Shown here piece by piece: positions 51,375 through 59,571 of a stretch of 64,000 bases of DNA; positions within the stretch are counted from its first letter, which is position 1; each line of letters starts with the position of its first letter. The notes under the pieces were generated by a model, which searched no databases, had not been told where the DNA came from, and worked only from the letters and a program-made list of their open reading frames with translations. Location: positions 22,562 through 86,561 of the forward strand of contig NZ_JANEYT010000016.1 of NCBI RefSeq assembly GCF_024357955.1. Direction: 5' to 3'. This DNA comes from Photobacterium pectinilyticum. GTDB taxonomy: Bacteria; Pseudomonadota; Gammaproteobacteria; Enterobacterales; Vibrionaceae. A program made the position numbers and the translations under genes.

Positions 51375-52088
51375 TTAGTTTTCATCAAAATGTTGCCATC
51401 CCTCAGCAGTCAGCTTTTCGTATGGCTTGAAACGAGTTTTATAGTTCATGGCTTTGCACTGATCGATCTGGTACCCGGGGTAAAGCCAGCGACGACCAGA
51501 GCGTTGGCAATACTGGATTTGATACAGGACACAAAGCGTGCCAAGCGACCACGTGCTATCAGGGTCAAAAAAGCTGTACACAGCGCTCATGGCATCGTCG
51601 AACACATCGGTGACCGCAATGGCTATCAGCTTTTCTTCCTCATAAACATGGAGGAATAAGGTATCCATCCAGGGGGCAGTACAAAATTCAAAAAATTGCG
51701 CTTTATTGGGTGGGTACATACTGCCATCGGCATGACGCTCGGTAATATAGCGTTCGTACAGCGGGTACCAGCCTGGATCCAGCTCAGTCTTGAATTCCCA
51801 TTGTAGTTTAGTCATTTGGTTGAGTTGACGTTTTTGGCTTTTCGATGGGCGAAAAGCGGCACAATCTACTCGCAGCGGTACGCAGGCGCTACACAGTTGG
51901 CACATTGGCTTATAGACAGCACTGCCGCTGCGGCGGTAGCCTGAGGCCAGCAAAAGGGCATAGCCTGGCGGTGACAGCCAGTGTTGATCCATCACCACGC
52001 CTAGTTGCTCATCTTGGCCGGGAAGGTAGCTGCACTGCGATTCCGGCGTCAAACCAATGCGTAGAGGGAGCTTGTTAATACTGGTCAT
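51375..52088 (-). CDS. bpt: Aspartate/glutamate leucyltransferase Bpt
   Basis: 237 residues. Attaches Leu to N-terminal Asp or Glu to make N-degrons for ClpS. The cysteine motif CQLCSACVPLRV and the GNAT-like core (FFDPDSTWSLGTLCVLYQI, YPGYQIDQC) identify the Bpt/ATE family. Its start overlaps the aat stop by four bases. Confidence 0.93.
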   Translation of the reverse strand: MTSINKLPLRIGLTPESQCSYLPGQDEQLGVVMDQHWLSPPGYALLLASGYRRSGSAVYKPMCQLCSACVPLRVDCAAFRPSKSQKRQLNQMTKLQWEFKTELDPGWYPLYERYITERHADGSMYPPNKAQFFEFCTAPWMDTLFLHVYEEEKLIAIAVTDVFDDAMSAVYSFFDPDSTWSLGTLCVLYQIQYCQRSGRRWLYPGYQIDQCKAMNYKTRFKPYEKLTAEGWQHFDEN

Positions 52089-52798
52089 GACGGTGAGTAG
52101 ATTAACTCCTGACGTTGGTAACAGGTTTCATTGAGTATGGCATCTCTTTGCTGGTGGAGAAAATGGGTGAACAGGTTTCGCTCCATTTCGGCGGCTCCCA
52201 GCGAGGCAAGGTGGTCATTCATTATTTGGCAATCAATCAGTTGGCCACCATGGGCATTGAAGTGTTCGCAAAACAGCCATAGCGCGATTTTGGACGCATT
52301 GTCGGCCAGGGAAAACATGGATTCGCCGCAGAACATGCCGCCGATACTGATACCATATAGCCCACCAACAAGTTGACCTTGCTGCCACACTTCTACGGAG
52401 TGACAATACCCAAGATCGTGCAGATGCTGATAAGCTTGGATCATTTCGGCGGTGATCCAAGTTTCCTCTGCTTTGCGGGTGCTGGCACAGAGTTCGATAA
52501 TATCGTGACAGGCGTGGTTCAATGTGACTTGGTAGCCAGATTTTCGGTAGTATTTCCGTAAGCTCTTACTCGGCTGGAATTGATCTGGCAGGAATACGGC
52601 CCTAGGAGCCGGACTCCACCATAGTAAGGGCTCACCTTCGGAAAACCATGGGAAAATCCCTTGGCGGTAAGCGCTGACAAGGCGTTCAGGACGCAGATCA
52701 CCGCCAAAGGCAAGCAGACCATTGGGGTCTGCCAGTGCCGTTTCTGGGGCGGGAAAATCAGTATTGACCGGATCAAGCTCCGGAAGATAAATTGCCAT
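52085..52798 (-). CDS. aat: Leucyl/phenylalanyl-tRNA--protein transferase
   Basis: 237 residues. Adds Leu or Phe to N-terminal Lys or Arg. FPAPETALADPNGLLAFGGDL, YRQGIFPWFSEGEPLLWWSPAPR and GGLYGISIGGMFCGESMFS are diagnostic. The start at 52798 (MAIYLPELD) fits the family; the open frame extends 44 codons upstream without support. In one unit with bpt. Confidence 0.95.
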   Translation of the reverse strand: MAIYLPELDPVNTDFPAPETALADPNGLLAFGGDLRPERLVSAYRQGIFPWFSEGEPLLWWSPAPRAVFLPDQFQPSKSLRKYYRKSGYQVTLNHACHDIIELCASTRKAEETWITAEMIQAYQHLHDLGYCHSVEVWQQGQLVGGLYGISIGGMFCGESMFSLADNASKIALWLFCEHFNAHGGQLIDCQIMNDHLASLGAAEMERNLFTHFLHQQRDAILNETCYQRQELIYSPS

Positions 52799-52887
52799 AA
52801 TTACACTAAATGTAGCTGATATATCTCTAAGTACTTTATCGTTACTTGGGGATAGAGCTGATGGTTGCCGGGAAAGAGGATTATATG

Positions 52888-53349
52888 ATGAGAAAATGGT
52901 TAGTGTTATTGTTAATTTTACCTTTGGCACTTTCTGCGGCGCCGTACAACAGAAATCAGGCGAGAACGGTTAACAAAGTGGTCTTTGGTGATGTCGACAG
53001 CGTTCGCTATATAACTCACCAAGATGTGATTGAATCTCAGCGTAATGGTTGGGAAACCCTGCTGGGAGGGGTTATTGGCGGCTTGATCGGCAATCAGTTT
53101 GGAGACGGGACGGGGCGAGAAGTTGCGACTGCGGTTGGTGTTGTGGCGGGGGCGGGTATTGCTCATCAGCGCCAGACAACTCAGCAGGTAGTCCAGTACC
53201 GGTTCGTTGAGTTACTGATTAAAGCAGATGACGGAACCTTGATTGATGTTATTCAAGATGTCGATAGCACTATGCTATTCCAGCCAAAGGATAAAGTGAG
53301 GATCCTCTACTTCGCTAACGGGGTGAGGGTTGATAAAACCTATCCGTAA
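52888..53349 (+). CDS. Glycine-zipper 2TM domain envelope protein
   Basis: 153 residues. AGAGGA 7 nt upstream selects the second of two adjacent ATGs (52885, 52888). Signal peptide MRKWLVLLLILPLALSA, then a glycine zipper GGVIGGLIGNQFGDGTGRE...GVVAGAGIAH, then a beta-rich C-terminus. No lipobox cysteine. Similar in layout to SlyB/17-kDa antigen proteins; function unknown. Confidence 0.82.
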   Translation: MRKWLVLLLILPLALSAAPYNRNQARTVNKVVFGDVDSVRYITHQDVIESQRNGWETLLGGVIGGLIGNQFGDGTGREVATAVGVVAGAGIAHQRQTTQQVVQYRFVELLIKADDGTLIDVIQDVDSTMLFQPKDKVRILYFANGVRVDKTYP

Positions 53350-53376
53350 GTGTGGATATCATTGATAAAGGTATAG

Positions 53377-53409
53377 AAAAAAGCGTGATGGCGAACACCG
53401 TCACGCTTT
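53377..53409. terminator. Bidirectional terminator
   Basis: AAAGCGTGA / TCACGCTTT stem with a T-run on the minus side, between the convergent glycine-zipper gene and pykA. Confidence 0.8.
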
Positions 53410-53427
53410 ATGTATTCAGGCTGTAGA

Positions 53428-54873
53428 TTACTCTACGCTTAGGATTCGCATGTTGTTGGTGCTGCCTACCGTGTCCATGACATCACCCTGAGTGACGATG
53501 ACCAAGTCACCAGTAGAAAGAAAACCCTTTTCTTTCAGGGTTTCAATAGCGTGCTTCGCGGCGTCCAGGCCAGCATCGCTATCGCGGTTGAAGTAAACTG
53601 GCGTAACTCCGCGAAATAACGCAGCACGATTTAGGGTGCTCTCGTTGCGTGACATGGCAAAGATAGGTTTGCCAGACGAAATACGAGACATCATCAGTGG
53701 CGTACGGCCAGACTCGGTCATCGCGATCATCGCTTTTACGCCTTCCATGTGGTTTGCTGCATACATGGTAGACATTGCAATGGTTTCTTCAGGTGACTCG
53801 AAAGTACGCGCCAAGCGGTGGTTAGACACGTTGATGCTCGGCTCTTTTTCTGCACCCAGACAAACATTAGCCATCGCAGTAACCGTTTCTACTGGGAAGC
53901 TACCTGCAGCTGTTTCAGCAGAAAGCATTACAGCGTCAGTACCATCAAGCACAGCATTTGCCACGTCCATGACTTCTGCACGTGTCGGCATAGGGCTGGT
54001 GATCATGGTTTCCATCATCTGGGTTGCCGTGATCACGGTACGGTTTAGGCTACGAGCACGACGGATAAGCTTTTTCTGAACGCCGACTAGCTCTGGATCA
54101 CCGATTTCAACACCTAGGTCACCACGGGCAACCATAACGGCATCTGAAGCCATAATGATATCGTCCATGGCTTCTGTCGTTGCTACCGCCTCAGCTCGCT
54201 CGACTTTAGAGACTAGCTTAGCCTCTAACCCTGCATCCATTGCCAGACGACGAGCATATTTCATGTCTTCGCCGTTACGTGGGAAAGAAACAGCAAGGTA
54301 ATCCACGCCCATTTGAGCAGCGGTAATGATGTCGGCTTTGTCTTTGTCTGTTAGTGCTTCAGCAGAAAGGCCACCGCCTTTCTTGTTGATACCTTTGTTG
54401 TTTGACAGTGGGCCAGCAACAGTGACTTCGGTGTGAACCTTGTTGCCATTAACAGCCGTGACTTTGAGTTGAACACGACCATCGTCCAGCAGTAGGACAT
54501 CACCAGTCTCAACGTCTTTTGGTAGTTCTTTGTAGTCAAGACCGACAGCATGTTGATCACCTTCACCTTTTGCTAGATCGCTGTCTAGGGTGAATTTGTC
54601 GCCGATCGCTAGTTGAATCTTGCCATCTTTGAAAGTCGATACACGGATTTTCGGGCCTTGGAGGTCACCTAGGATTGCAACATGCTTGCCTAGTTTAGCG
54701 GCGATTTCACGTACAGCCTTGGTGCGCTGGATGTGATCCTCTGGGCTGCCGTGAGAGAAATTCATTCGTACAACATTTGCACCAGCAGCAATAATCTTTT
54801 CTAGATTGTTGTCGCGATCGGTTGCAGGACCCAAAGTAGTAACGATTTTAGTACGTCTTAGCCTTTCAGACAT
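53428..54873 (-). CDS. pykA: Pyruvate kinase II
   Basis: 481 residues. Makes pyruvate and ATP from phosphoenolpyruvate. [39 protein letters not shown] is PykA-type rather than PykF-type; [20 protein letters not shown] and [13 protein letters not shown] are present. Start at 54873 with GGAG 8 nt upstream. A HexR-like operator lies 72-86 bases before the start, and hexR is the next gene upstream. Confidence 0.96.
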   Translation of the reverse strand: MSERLRRTKIVTTLGPATDRDNNLEKIIAAGANVVRMNFSHGSPEDHIQRTKAVREIAAKLGKHVAILGDLQGPKIRVSTFKDGKIQLAIGDKFTLDSDLAKGEGDQHAVGLDYKELPKDVETGDVLLLDDGRVQLKVTAVNGNKVHTEVTVAGPLSNNKGINKKGGGLSAEALTDKDKADIITAAQMGVDYLAVSFPRNGEDMKYARRLAMDAGLEAKLVSKVERAEAVATTEAMDDIIMASDAVMVARGDLGVEIGDPELVGVQKKLIRRARSLNRTVITATQMMETMITSPMPTRAEVMDVANAVLDGTDAVMLSAETAAGSFPVETVTAMANVCLGAEKEPSINVSNHRLARTFESPEETIAMSTMYAANHMEGVKAMIAMTESGRTPLMMSRISSGKPIFAMSRNESTLNRAALFRGVTPVYFNRDSDAGLDAAKHAIETLKEKGFLSTGDLVIVTQGDVMDTVGSTNNMRILSVE

Positions 54874-54944
54874 CGGAAACTCCATCTGTATCATTGTTTG
54901 CCAATGAAACGATTGCTTGTAGAAATCTGCTTCACTGAATTGTG

Positions 54945-54959
54945 TGAAATATTACTACA
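54945..54959 (-). promoter_or_regulatory. HexR operator in front of pykA
   Basis: Minus strand TGTAGTAATATTTCA matches the HexR consensus as I recall it (TGTARTWWWATTACA) at 14 of 15 bases. Confidence 0.65.
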
Positions 54960-55163
54960 CATAGAGGGAGAAAGACGCTGCTCTTTATCAACAAACTGTA
55001 AGGAAAAAACATATTGTAGGACAAGTTTTGCGTATTTCTTCATCATGGTGTAGAAATATTGCAGGGTTTTAATGTGCAACGCCGCTTATAGTAGCGGTGG
55101 GCCGGTTGGATTAAGTGTAGTTGACGGAAGTCGGCTGAGAGCGGCTATTCGAAAGGGCAAATA

Positions 55164-55190
55164 CTAAAAAGGCGCAGCCAAAGCCGCGCC
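55164..55190 (-). terminator. hexR terminator
   Basis: GGCGC / GCGCC hairpin with TTTTTAG on the minus strand. Confidence 0.75.
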
Positions 55191-55247
55191 TGTACGCTTA
55201 AGTGATTTTATTATGCCGCCTGTAAATGGCTTAAAATCACAAGCAGG

Positions 55248-56102
55248 TTAGATAGTCCCTTCTTTGGTGAAGCGAGAGTCCTTTAGTGACTCTTTAACCC
55301 GCTTTAGATTTTCGCGAAAACCTGCACCTCGGCGTAAGGTAAAGCCAGTTGCAAGCACGTCGATTACGGTCATCTGCACCACACGGCTCGCCATTGGCAT
55401 GTAGACATCAGTATCTTCTGGTACGTCTAAGCAGATAGAGATGGAACACTCGCGATCCAATGGTGAATCTTTTGCTGTAATGCCGATCACCGTGGCGCCG
55501 TTCTCGCGTGCCATACGAGCAACGTCGACTAAGCTTTTGGTACGTCCTGTGTGGGAAATCATCACCACCACATCACCGTCGCTACAATTAATCACGCTCA
55601 TGCGCTGCATCACAATGTCATCAAAGCATACAACCGGAATATTGAAGCGGAAGAACTTATTTTGAGCATCGTGAGCGACAGATGCCGATGCACCAAGGCC
55701 AAAGAAGGAGATTTTTTTTGCTTGGGTCAACAGATCAACAGAACGATTGACCTGCATTGGGTCAAGACTATTTTTCGCTACATCAAGGCATGCCATGGTC
55801 GATTCGAAGATTTTCGACGTGTACGCATCCGGCCCGTCATCTTCTTCGACGTTGCGGTTCACATAAGGCGTACCGTTGGCTAGGCTCTGGGCAAGGTGCA
55901 GTTTAAAATCTGGAAAGCCCTTAGTATCTAAGCGACGACAGAAGCGGTTTACTGTAGGCTCACTGACGTCCGCCATTTTAGCCAGTGTTGCGATGCTTGA
56001 GTGAATGGCTGTCTGTGGCGATGCAAGGATTACTTCAGCGACTTTACGCTCTGATTTACTGAAGTTATCAAGATTCTTTTGAATTTTCTCTAGAGTATTC
56101 AT
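55248..56102 (-). CDS. hexR: RpiR-family central-carbon regulator HexR
   Basis: 284 residues. N-terminal HTH (IATLAKMADVSEPTVNRFCRRLDTKGFPDFKLHLA), C-terminal SIS sugar-phosphate domain (FFGLGASASVAHDA, VVVMISHTGRTKSLVDVA). HexR senses 2-keto-3-deoxy-6-phosphogluconate and controls glycolysis, Entner-Doudoroff and gluconeogenesis genes. Next to pykA, a usual target. Confidence 0.94.
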   Translation of the reverse strand: MNTLEKIQKNLDNFSKSERKVAEVILASPQTAIHSSIATLAKMADVSEPTVNRFCRRLDTKGFPDFKLHLAQSLANGTPYVNRNVEEDDGPDAYTSKIFESTMACLDVAKNSLDPMQVNRSVDLLTQAKKISFFGLGASASVAHDAQNKFFRFNIPVVCFDDIVMQRMSVINCSDGDVVVMISHTGRTKSLVDVARMARENGATVIGITAKDSPLDRECSISICLDVPEDTDVYMPMASRVVQMTVIDVLATGFTLRRGAGFRENLKRVKESLKDSRFTKEGTI

Positions 56103-56441
56103 GGCGGTTACCGCTCGTTACTGAATTTCGTTATTGGCTTTCTTATCGCATAAAGTGCTTAAAGCCATTTTGATGAAACTATACTACTTTTCATGGATCT
56201 GCTCCTAGTAAATCCATGAATATCGCTTTCTCTTTTTATTATAGTTTGACAGGGATCGAATTTTTTCTTTCAAAACTGAAATTTTTTTTAGCCAAAATTA
56301 CGACTTTTAGGGCTGATATCTGCTTTTTATGTAGCTAATTTTCAATCTTCAGGAATTAATTTACAGGATGAAATAAATCAAGGTGAAAGAATAAGCAGTA
56401 AAATGAAACCGGCTTTCAGAGTTATGTGATCGGTGAGGTCT
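56103..56441. promoter_or_regulatory. hexR upstream region with HexR-like box and inverted repeat
   Basis: A HexR-like box at 56174-56188 (12 of 15) lies 72 bases before hexR, suggesting autoregulation. An inverted repeat TCATGGAT (56191-56198) / ATCCATGA (56212-56219) lies just beyond it. The rest is AT-rich. Confidence 0.5.
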
Positions 56442-57293
56442 ATGAAACACAGAAAAATAAACAAGATAAGCATTTGTGGTTGTGGTTGGCTGGGTTTGCC
56501 ATTGGCGAAGCACTTTGTGTCGTCAGGGGTAGAAACATGGGGTAGCAAGCAAGATCCTGAGAAGGCAAAAACCTTGGCCGAAAGTGGTATTCGAGGTGTA
56601 GCTCTATCTCTCCCCCAATCGCTGAATGAGCCTGCCATTCTTTCGCCGCAAATAAAGCAGTTCTTTAATACCGATTTGTTAGTCATAAATGTTCCGCCCG
56701 GTCGTAACGAGGGAGCAGCTGATGATCTGATAGCTAAAATTAAGCAACTTTCGGAGACAGCCAGAGCGCTTGGTTGCCAGAAGGTGTTGTTCATTAGTAC
56801 AACTGCGGTTTACGGTGCTTGCGAGGGAGTGGTTGAGGAGGTGACTGAGCCATGCCCTAATACGCTGTCAGGGAAAGCCCACCTTGAGATAGAGCAGTAT
56901 TTGTTGGCGGAGTGGGGGCGTGAAGTGGTGGTGTTACGTTTGGCTGGGCTTATCGGGCCAAATAGGCACCCTGTTCGTTTTTTATCGGGGCGTCAAGGTA
57001 TAGAAAATGGACAGGACCGGGTAAACCTCATCCACCTGGATGATTGTATTGCGGCGATATCCCAATTGGTTCATCAATGGTCGCCACATCAGGTGCTGCA
57101 TCTTGCCTCATCACAACATCCGACCCGAGAAGAGTACTACAGCAAAATGGCGCAGTTAGCGGGTTTGCCTTTGCCGGTGTTTACAGCCTCTCTTGACCGC
57201 AATAGTAAAGTGATTAATGCGGAGAAAACGTGTCAATGGCTATCTATTGAACTTGCCCATGACAGTCTACTTTCAGCCCCTCCTGAGCTATGA
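56442..57293 (+). CDS. NAD(P)-binding SDR-like protein (YeeZ type)
   Basis: 283 residues. N-terminal Rossmann fold ISICGCGWLGLPLAKHFVSSG, then FISTTAVYG and VVVLRLAGLIGPNRHPVRFLSGR as in extended/atypical SDR epimerase-like proteins of the YeeZ/YbjT type. Substrate unknown. The start at 56442 has GGTGAGG close upstream; GTG at 56433 is also in frame. Confidence 0.8.
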   Translation: MKHRKINKISICGCGWLGLPLAKHFVSSGVETWGSKQDPEKAKTLAESGIRGVALSLPQSLNEPAILSPQIKQFFNTDLLVINVPPGRNEGAADDLIAKIKQLSETARALGCQKVLFISTTAVYGACEGVVEEVTEPCPNTLSGKAHLEIEQYLLAEWGREVVVLRLAGLIGPNRHPVRFLSGRQGIENGQDRVNLIHLDDCIAAISQLVHQWSPHQVLHLASSQHPTREEYYSKMAQLAGLPLPVFTASLDRNSKVINAEKTCQWLSIELAHDSLLSAPPEL

Positions 57294-57301
57294 GGCTTCT
57301 T

Positions 57302-57366
57302 ATACCAACCTACATAAATATTTTTTCAGTGCAAATACTTGATCAACTACTTATCCAGGTTGGTAT
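57302..57366 (+). repeat. Dispersed palindromic element, copy 6 (65-bp variant)
   Basis: Same two ends as the 48-bp form, with about 17 extra bases (containing CAGTGCAAATACTT) in the middle. The same extra segment occurs in copy 7. Confidence 0.8.
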
Positions 57367-57472
57367 TATTTGTTCACAGGAAATTTAGCGATCAGCAAGG
57401 CAAAAAACCAACACCTGATGTTGTTTGATCGATTTACAGGTTGTATGAGTTGGGTGGATTGTTGCTTTGCAC

Positions 57473-57598
57473 AAAAAAAAACCACTGAAAGTCAGTGGGC
57501 AAAAACCTATACACAATTAGGAGTTAAGCAGCAGTGGCATCATAATTAAAGAAGGGAAGGATAAACCTGTATGAACCGCATCTTTAATCTGAATCATG
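57473..57598 (-). ncRNA. vrrA: VrrA-like sigma-E small RNA, copy A
   Basis: Predicted transcript of about 126 nt. Promoter TGAACTA-N15-GTCTTA (57604-57631). It carries the seed GCCACTGCTGCTTAACTCC (seed core 57527-57538), then AATTGTGTATAGG, and ends in the CCACTGA / TCAGTGG hairpin and eight T. The first 60 nt before the seed differ from B-D. Confidence 0.85.
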
Positions 57599-57603
57599 TA
57601 AAG

Positions 57604-57631
57604 TAAGACTGGTTGAAAATCGAATAGTTCA
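57604..57631 (-). promoter_or_regulatory. Sigma-E-type promoter of copy A
   Basis: TGAACTA, 15 nt, GTCTTA on the minus strand; sigma-E consensus GGAACTT-N15-GTCTAA. Confidence 0.8.
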
Positions 57632-57655
57632 AAAAAAATTAAATTTTCTTCAGAT

Positions 57656-57787
57656 AAAAAAATGCCCACTGAAGTTCAGTGGGCGAAAGCTCTATATACA
57701 ATTAGGAGTTTAGCAGCAGTGGCATCTTAAATTAAAACCGCAAATTCTTATGATTAACTGAGAAAAGCGCCTTTAATATGAATGTCA
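57656..57787 (-). ncRNA. vrrA: VrrA-like sigma-E small RNA, copy B
   Basis: About 132 nt. Promoter GGAACCA-N15-GTCATA. Seed GCCACTGCTGCTAAACTCC (core 57712-57723), AATTGTATATAGAG, terminator GCCCACTGA / TCAGTGGGC plus T-run. The 5' part ACATTCATATTAAA is shared with C. Confidence 0.85.
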
Positions 57788-57792
57788 CTATA

Positions 57793-57820
57793 TATGACTG
57801 AACTAAATTCAATTGGTTCC
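57793..57820 (-). promoter_or_regulatory. Sigma-E-type promoter of copy B
   Basis: GGAACCA, 15 nt, GTCATA on the minus strand. Confidence 0.78.
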
Positions 57821-57909
57821 CACAAGTTAAAAAAAAATTGGTAATGACGATAAAATCAGCAAATTGTCTACGGGCAGGGACTAATGATGAATTGTCTGCA
57901 TATTTAGGT

Positions 57910-58049
57910 AAAAAAAAGCCCACTGAAAGTCAGTGGGCGAAAATCCATATACACAATTAGGAGTTTAGCAGCAGTGGCATTTTAAATTAAAACCGCGTAA
58001 TTAAAGAGTTAATGGTTAACTAAGAAACGCGCTTTTAATATGAATGACA
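57910..58049 (-). ncRNA. vrrA: VrrA-like sigma-E small RNA, copy C
   Basis: About 140 nt, the length reported for V. cholerae VrrA. Promoter TGAACCA-N15-GTCATA. Seed core 57967-57978, same terminator (57918-57938). Closest to copy B over its whole length. A nine-copy heptamer repeat lies 34 bases upstream of its -35 box. Confidence 0.85.
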
Positions 58050-58054
58050 CTATA

Positions 58055-58082
58055 TATGACTAGCCGAAATTCAATTGGTTCA
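58055..58082 (-). promoter_or_regulatory. Sigma-E-type promoter of copy C
   Basis: TGAACCA, 15 nt, GTCATA on the minus strand. Confidence 0.78.
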
Positions 58083-58115
58083 AAAAATTTAAAAATTTTT
58101 GCAATGGTGAAAAAA

Positions 58116-58178
58116 TGGGCTGTGGGCTGTGGGCTGTGGGCTGTGGGCTGTGGGCTGTGGGCTGTGGGCTGTGGGCTG
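58116..58178. repeat. Tandem heptamer repeat, nine perfect copies of TGGGCTG
   Basis: 63 bases of nine exact 7-bp units inside the small-RNA array, between the terminator of copy D and the promoter of copy C. Confidence 0.97.
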
Positions 58179-58241
58179 TGGTGATATGTTATTGGCGCGG
58201 TATGAGCATGAGCGCCCGGGTAACGCGGGTAAGCTGTCGAT

Positions 58242-58377
58242 AAAAAAAAGCCCACTGAAAGTCAGTGGGCAAAAGCTCTATATACAATTAGGAGTTTAGC
58301 AGCAGTGGCATTAGTAGATTAAAGAGTAAATGCAATTTGCGGCCAGCAATGTTGATAAGTCTTTAATCTAAATGTCA
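58242..58377 (-). ncRNA. vrrA: VrrA-like sigma-E small RNA, copy D
   Basis: About 136 nt. Promoter TGAACCA-N15-GTCCTA. Seed core 58298-58309 followed by AAACTCCTAATTGTATATAG, terminator 58250-58270 with eight T. Its first 60 nt are diverged from A-C, while the seed and terminator are kept. Confidence 0.85.
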
Positions 58378-58382
58378 CTATA

Positions 58383-58410
58383 TAGGACTGGCGGTTTTCA
58401 TTTTGGTTCA
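58383..58410 (-). promoter_or_regulatory. Sigma-E-type promoter of copy D
   Basis: TGAACCA, 15 nt, GTCCTA on the minus strand. Confidence 0.78.
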
Positions 58411-58500
58411 TAAAAAACAGAAAAAAGGAGTCATTTTTTTATAACTGTTTGATTTTAAATCGAGAGGGATAAGCAAAAACAAAAAGAATATGACCAAATA

Positions 58501-58565
58501 AAGAAAACCCATCTCCATGGGGGGGGATGGGTTTCGAAGAATGTCTTCTAAGAAAAAGCAGTGGC
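58501..58565 (-). ncRNA. RybB/MicV-like sigma-E small RNA (unit E)
   Basis: About 65 nt. The predicted 5' end, seven bases after the -10 box, is GCCACUGCUUUUUCUU, almost the same as the first 16 nt of enterobacterial RybB. It ends in an AACCCATC / GATGGGTT hairpin and a T-rich tail, also like RybB. Unlike A-D the seed is at the very 5' end. Head of the five-unit array. Confidence 0.85.
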
Positions 58566-58571
58566 ATTAAT

Positions 58572-58599
58572 TAGGACCCGTGAATGTGCACTTTGTTCC
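58572..58599 (-). promoter_or_regulatory. Sigma-E-type promoter of unit E
   Basis: GGAACAA, 15 nt, GTCCTA on the minus strand; the same geometry as in A-D. Confidence 0.8.
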
Positions 58600-58818
58600 A
58601 AAAATTTTCCACTTTCTCAGATTTTTTTTATTTGCTTAGATCTCAACCCTTTTGCATGAGACACAGGTAAGACACTATTAGCCCAGTACCTTGCTGGTGC
58701 GCTATAACGCAAAAGATTGATCACCTTCACGACTTGCACATTAAACATCGAAAATATCAACGTGTTACAACATGGTGTATATTTGCGACTTGTTAAAAAT
58801 GTTTCTTAGATGTAAAGT

Positions 58819-58834
58819 TTAAACGAGTGTTTAA
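58819..58834. promoter_or_regulatory. PsrA-type operator
   Basis: TTAAAC-GAGT-GTTTAA, a perfect palindrome fitting the PsrA motif (AAAC-N2-4-GTTT), 16 bases before the TetR gene start. Suggests autoregulation and control of fadE. Confidence 0.6.
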
Positions 58835-58849
58835 TACAGGTGAATGAAT

Positions 58850-59524
58850 ATGGCAGGAAAGGGAGAAACCAAGGCACGTATCTTAGATGCCGCCGAGCTA
58901 CTCTTTGCCGAACATGGCTTCAAAGACACGTCACTGCGAACTATCACCAGCAAAGCTGGGGTTAATCTGGCGTCTGTCAATTATCACTATGGCGATAAGA
59001 AAACCTTGGTCAGGGCGGTACTGGGCCGTTACCTCGATGCCTTCATGCCTCGCTTGCAGTCAGAACTGGAAGCGCTGCTGACTCGCGATGATTTCTCAAT
59101 GGAAGATGTTTTCCGTTGTATCAAAGAACCGTTGTTAGTTCTCAATGATCACCGCACCAACGGGGCCACTGTGTTTATGTCATTGATCGGCAGGGGATAT
59201 ACTGATGTTCAAGGCCATTTGCGTTGGTTCATCATGACCCGGTACGAGCAAATTCTAACTTTATTTACTACCGCAGTGTGCAGAGCTAACCCTTCTTTGG
59301 ATCCCGAAACCTTATTCTGGCGTCTGCATTTTACTCTCGGGGCATCCGTTTTCACCATGGCATCGTCAACGGCGTTGTGCGAGATCGCCGAGAATGACTT
59401 TTCCCGTAAGGTTAAACCTGAAGATTTGATTGAGCGTTTGGTGCCTTACTTGGCGGCAGGCGTTGCAGCTCCTATAGAACAATCGCTTTCGCTGATTGGC
59501 GAACAGCAAACAGGAACACGATAA
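58850..59524 (+). CDS. psrA: TetR-family regulator, PsrA-like (fatty acid metabolism)
   Basis: 224 residues. N-terminal TetR HTH (ARILDAAELLFAEHGFKDTSLRTITSKAGVNLASVNYHYGDK), C-terminal PsrA-like ligand domain (TNGATVFMSLIGRGYTD). Placed 47 bases upstream of fadE with a PsrA-type palindrome in front, so it probably represses fatty-acid oxidation until acyl-CoA or free fatty acid binds. ATG 58850 is preferred over 58844, which sits on the AGGTG. Symbol by context. Confidence 0.75.
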   Translation: MAGKGETKARILDAAELLFAEHGFKDTSLRTITSKAGVNLASVNYHYGDKKTLVRAVLGRYLDAFMPRLQSELEALLTRDDFSMEDVFRCIKEPLLVLNDHRTNGATVFMSLIGRGYTDVQGHLRWFIMTRYEQILTLFTTAVCRANPSLDPETLFWRLHFTLGASVFTMASSTALCEIAENDFSRKVKPEDLIERLVPYLAAGVAAPIEQSLSLIGEQQTGTR

Positions 59525-59571
59525 CAGTATGTAATACCAATAACGATAAAAGTGACAAAAGGACCTGAAAC

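Noticed and set aside
57473..58310. Repeated ATG-CCA-CTG-CTG-CT(A/T)-AAC-TCC-TAA (MPLLLNS) leader peptide in copies A-D
   Set aside because: No Shine-Dalgarno before any copy, and the same bases are the RybB-type seed, which explains their conservation.
57604..58410. Sigma-70 promoters (TTGAAT / TATAGT) for the array
   Set aside because: Spacing would be only about 14 nt and is not kept in all copies, whereas GAAC-N15-GTC is exact in all five.
57473..58600. CRISPR-like array
   Set aside because: Repeat spacing is irregular (189-328 bases), and the units are promoter-RNA-terminator cassettes; no cas genes nearby.
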